Assembly (NCBI GenBank): GCA_947624665.1
Contig: CANQLK010000010.1
Coordinates: 1-22,850 of the forward strand
Source of the DNA: Candidatus Gastranaerophilales bacterium
Lineage (GTDB): Bacteria > Cyanobacteriota > Vampirovibrionia > Gastranaerophilales > Gastranaerophilaceae
Reading direction: 5' to 3'
Length of the DNA stretch: 22,850 nt
Part shown: positions 22,741 to 22,850 of the stretch, one piece after another
Numbering within the stretch: position 1 is the first letter of the stretch
Layout: the number at the start of each line of letters is the position of its first letter
The notes under the pieces: generated by a model
What the model was told of the DNA's origin: nothing
Databases searched by the model: none
What the model saw: the letters and a program-made list of their open reading frames with translations, nothing else
Program-made: the position numbers and the translations under genes

Positions 22741-22850
22741 TTATCCGAGCTGTGAAGCTTTTTTAGCTGTTTTTTCAATGGTTTCATAAAGAATATCGGA
22801 AACGTTATTATTAATTAGTACGTCATTACCCTCTGCGGTGCAGCCTCCCG
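22741..22850 (-). CDS. C-terminal 35 residues of an unidentified protein (continues beyond window)
   Basis: On the minus strand the frame is open from the window edge to TAA at 22743-22741. The visible end is GGCTAEGNDVLINNN followed by a helix VSDILYETIEKTAKKASQLG. It has the base composition of the neighbouring genes, and its stop is 18 nt before the purH ATG, so it is probably the gene before purH in the same operon. The part seen is too short to name; I do not recognise it as the end of purN, purM or purF. Confidence 0.6.
   Translation of the reverse strand, partial: GGCTAEGNDVLINNNVSDILYETIEKTAKKASQLG

Overview
The window is AT-rich, gene-dense bacterial chromosome, mostly housekeeping genes packed into short operons with 1-8 nt overlaps or gaps. 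Several genes point to an anaerobic or microaerophilic bacterium that makes a peptidoglycan wall. These are the [FeFe]-hydrogenase maturation GTPase HydF, a rubredoxin plus flavodiiron protein pair, a SpoIID/LytB protein next to a MurJ flippase, dTDP-L-rhamnose synthesis, and FlhB. This mix fits a gut-type non-photosynthetic relative of cyanobacteria (Melainabacteria/Gastranaerophilales-like), but that is inference. Elusimicrobia or a low-GC Firmicute cannot be excluded without a search.

Layout. 1-1418 (+): the 3' end of pyrF, then alanine dehydrogenase. 1405-2481 (-): a radical SAM/SPASM-like protein divergent from an 83-residue orphan (2601-2852). 2951-5883 (+): maf, apt, flhB and a small FliA-like sigma factor. 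5880-9098 (-): the complete dTDP-L-rhamnose operon in the order rfbC-rfbB-rfbD-rfbA, preceded by a secreted protein with a carboxypeptidase-regulatory-like domain (9150-9923). 9924-10666: the only long non-coding stretch. It holds a 526-bp repeat-like element with perfect 17-bp terminal inverted repeats. 10667-12022 (+): a very short rubredoxin and FprA, closed by a strong terminator. 12068-12763 (-): an orphan protein. 12835-14549 (+): two CUT1-type sugar ABC permeases without their ATPase or binding protein. 14579-14803 (-): a small acidic orphan. 14954-16156 (-): hydF, divergent from the 16233-20011 (+) operon spoIID-like, murJ, tsaC. 20019-22722 (-): purH followed by a tightly coupled Fsr-like MFS transporter. 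22741-22850 (-): the C-terminal end of an unidentified gene.

How the genes work together. rfbA/B/C/D make dTDP-rhamnose for surface polysaccharide. The SpoIID-like protein and MurJ act on peptidoglycan and lipid II, and TsaC makes the t6A tRNA modification. Rubredoxin and FprA form an electron chain that reduces O2 or NO and would protect the oxygen-sensitive hydrogenase implied by hydF. PyrF and PurH are nucleotide synthesis enzymes, and Apt salvages adenine.

The most unusual features are the terminal-inverted-repeat element at 10033-10558, the exactly symmetric divergent promoter between hydF and the spoIID-like gene, two candidate leaderless genes (hydF and the first ABC permease), and the shortened rubredoxin. 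I see no CRISPR array, tRNA or rRNA, transposase, prophage or toxin-antitoxin module, and no clear previously undescribed multi-gene system.
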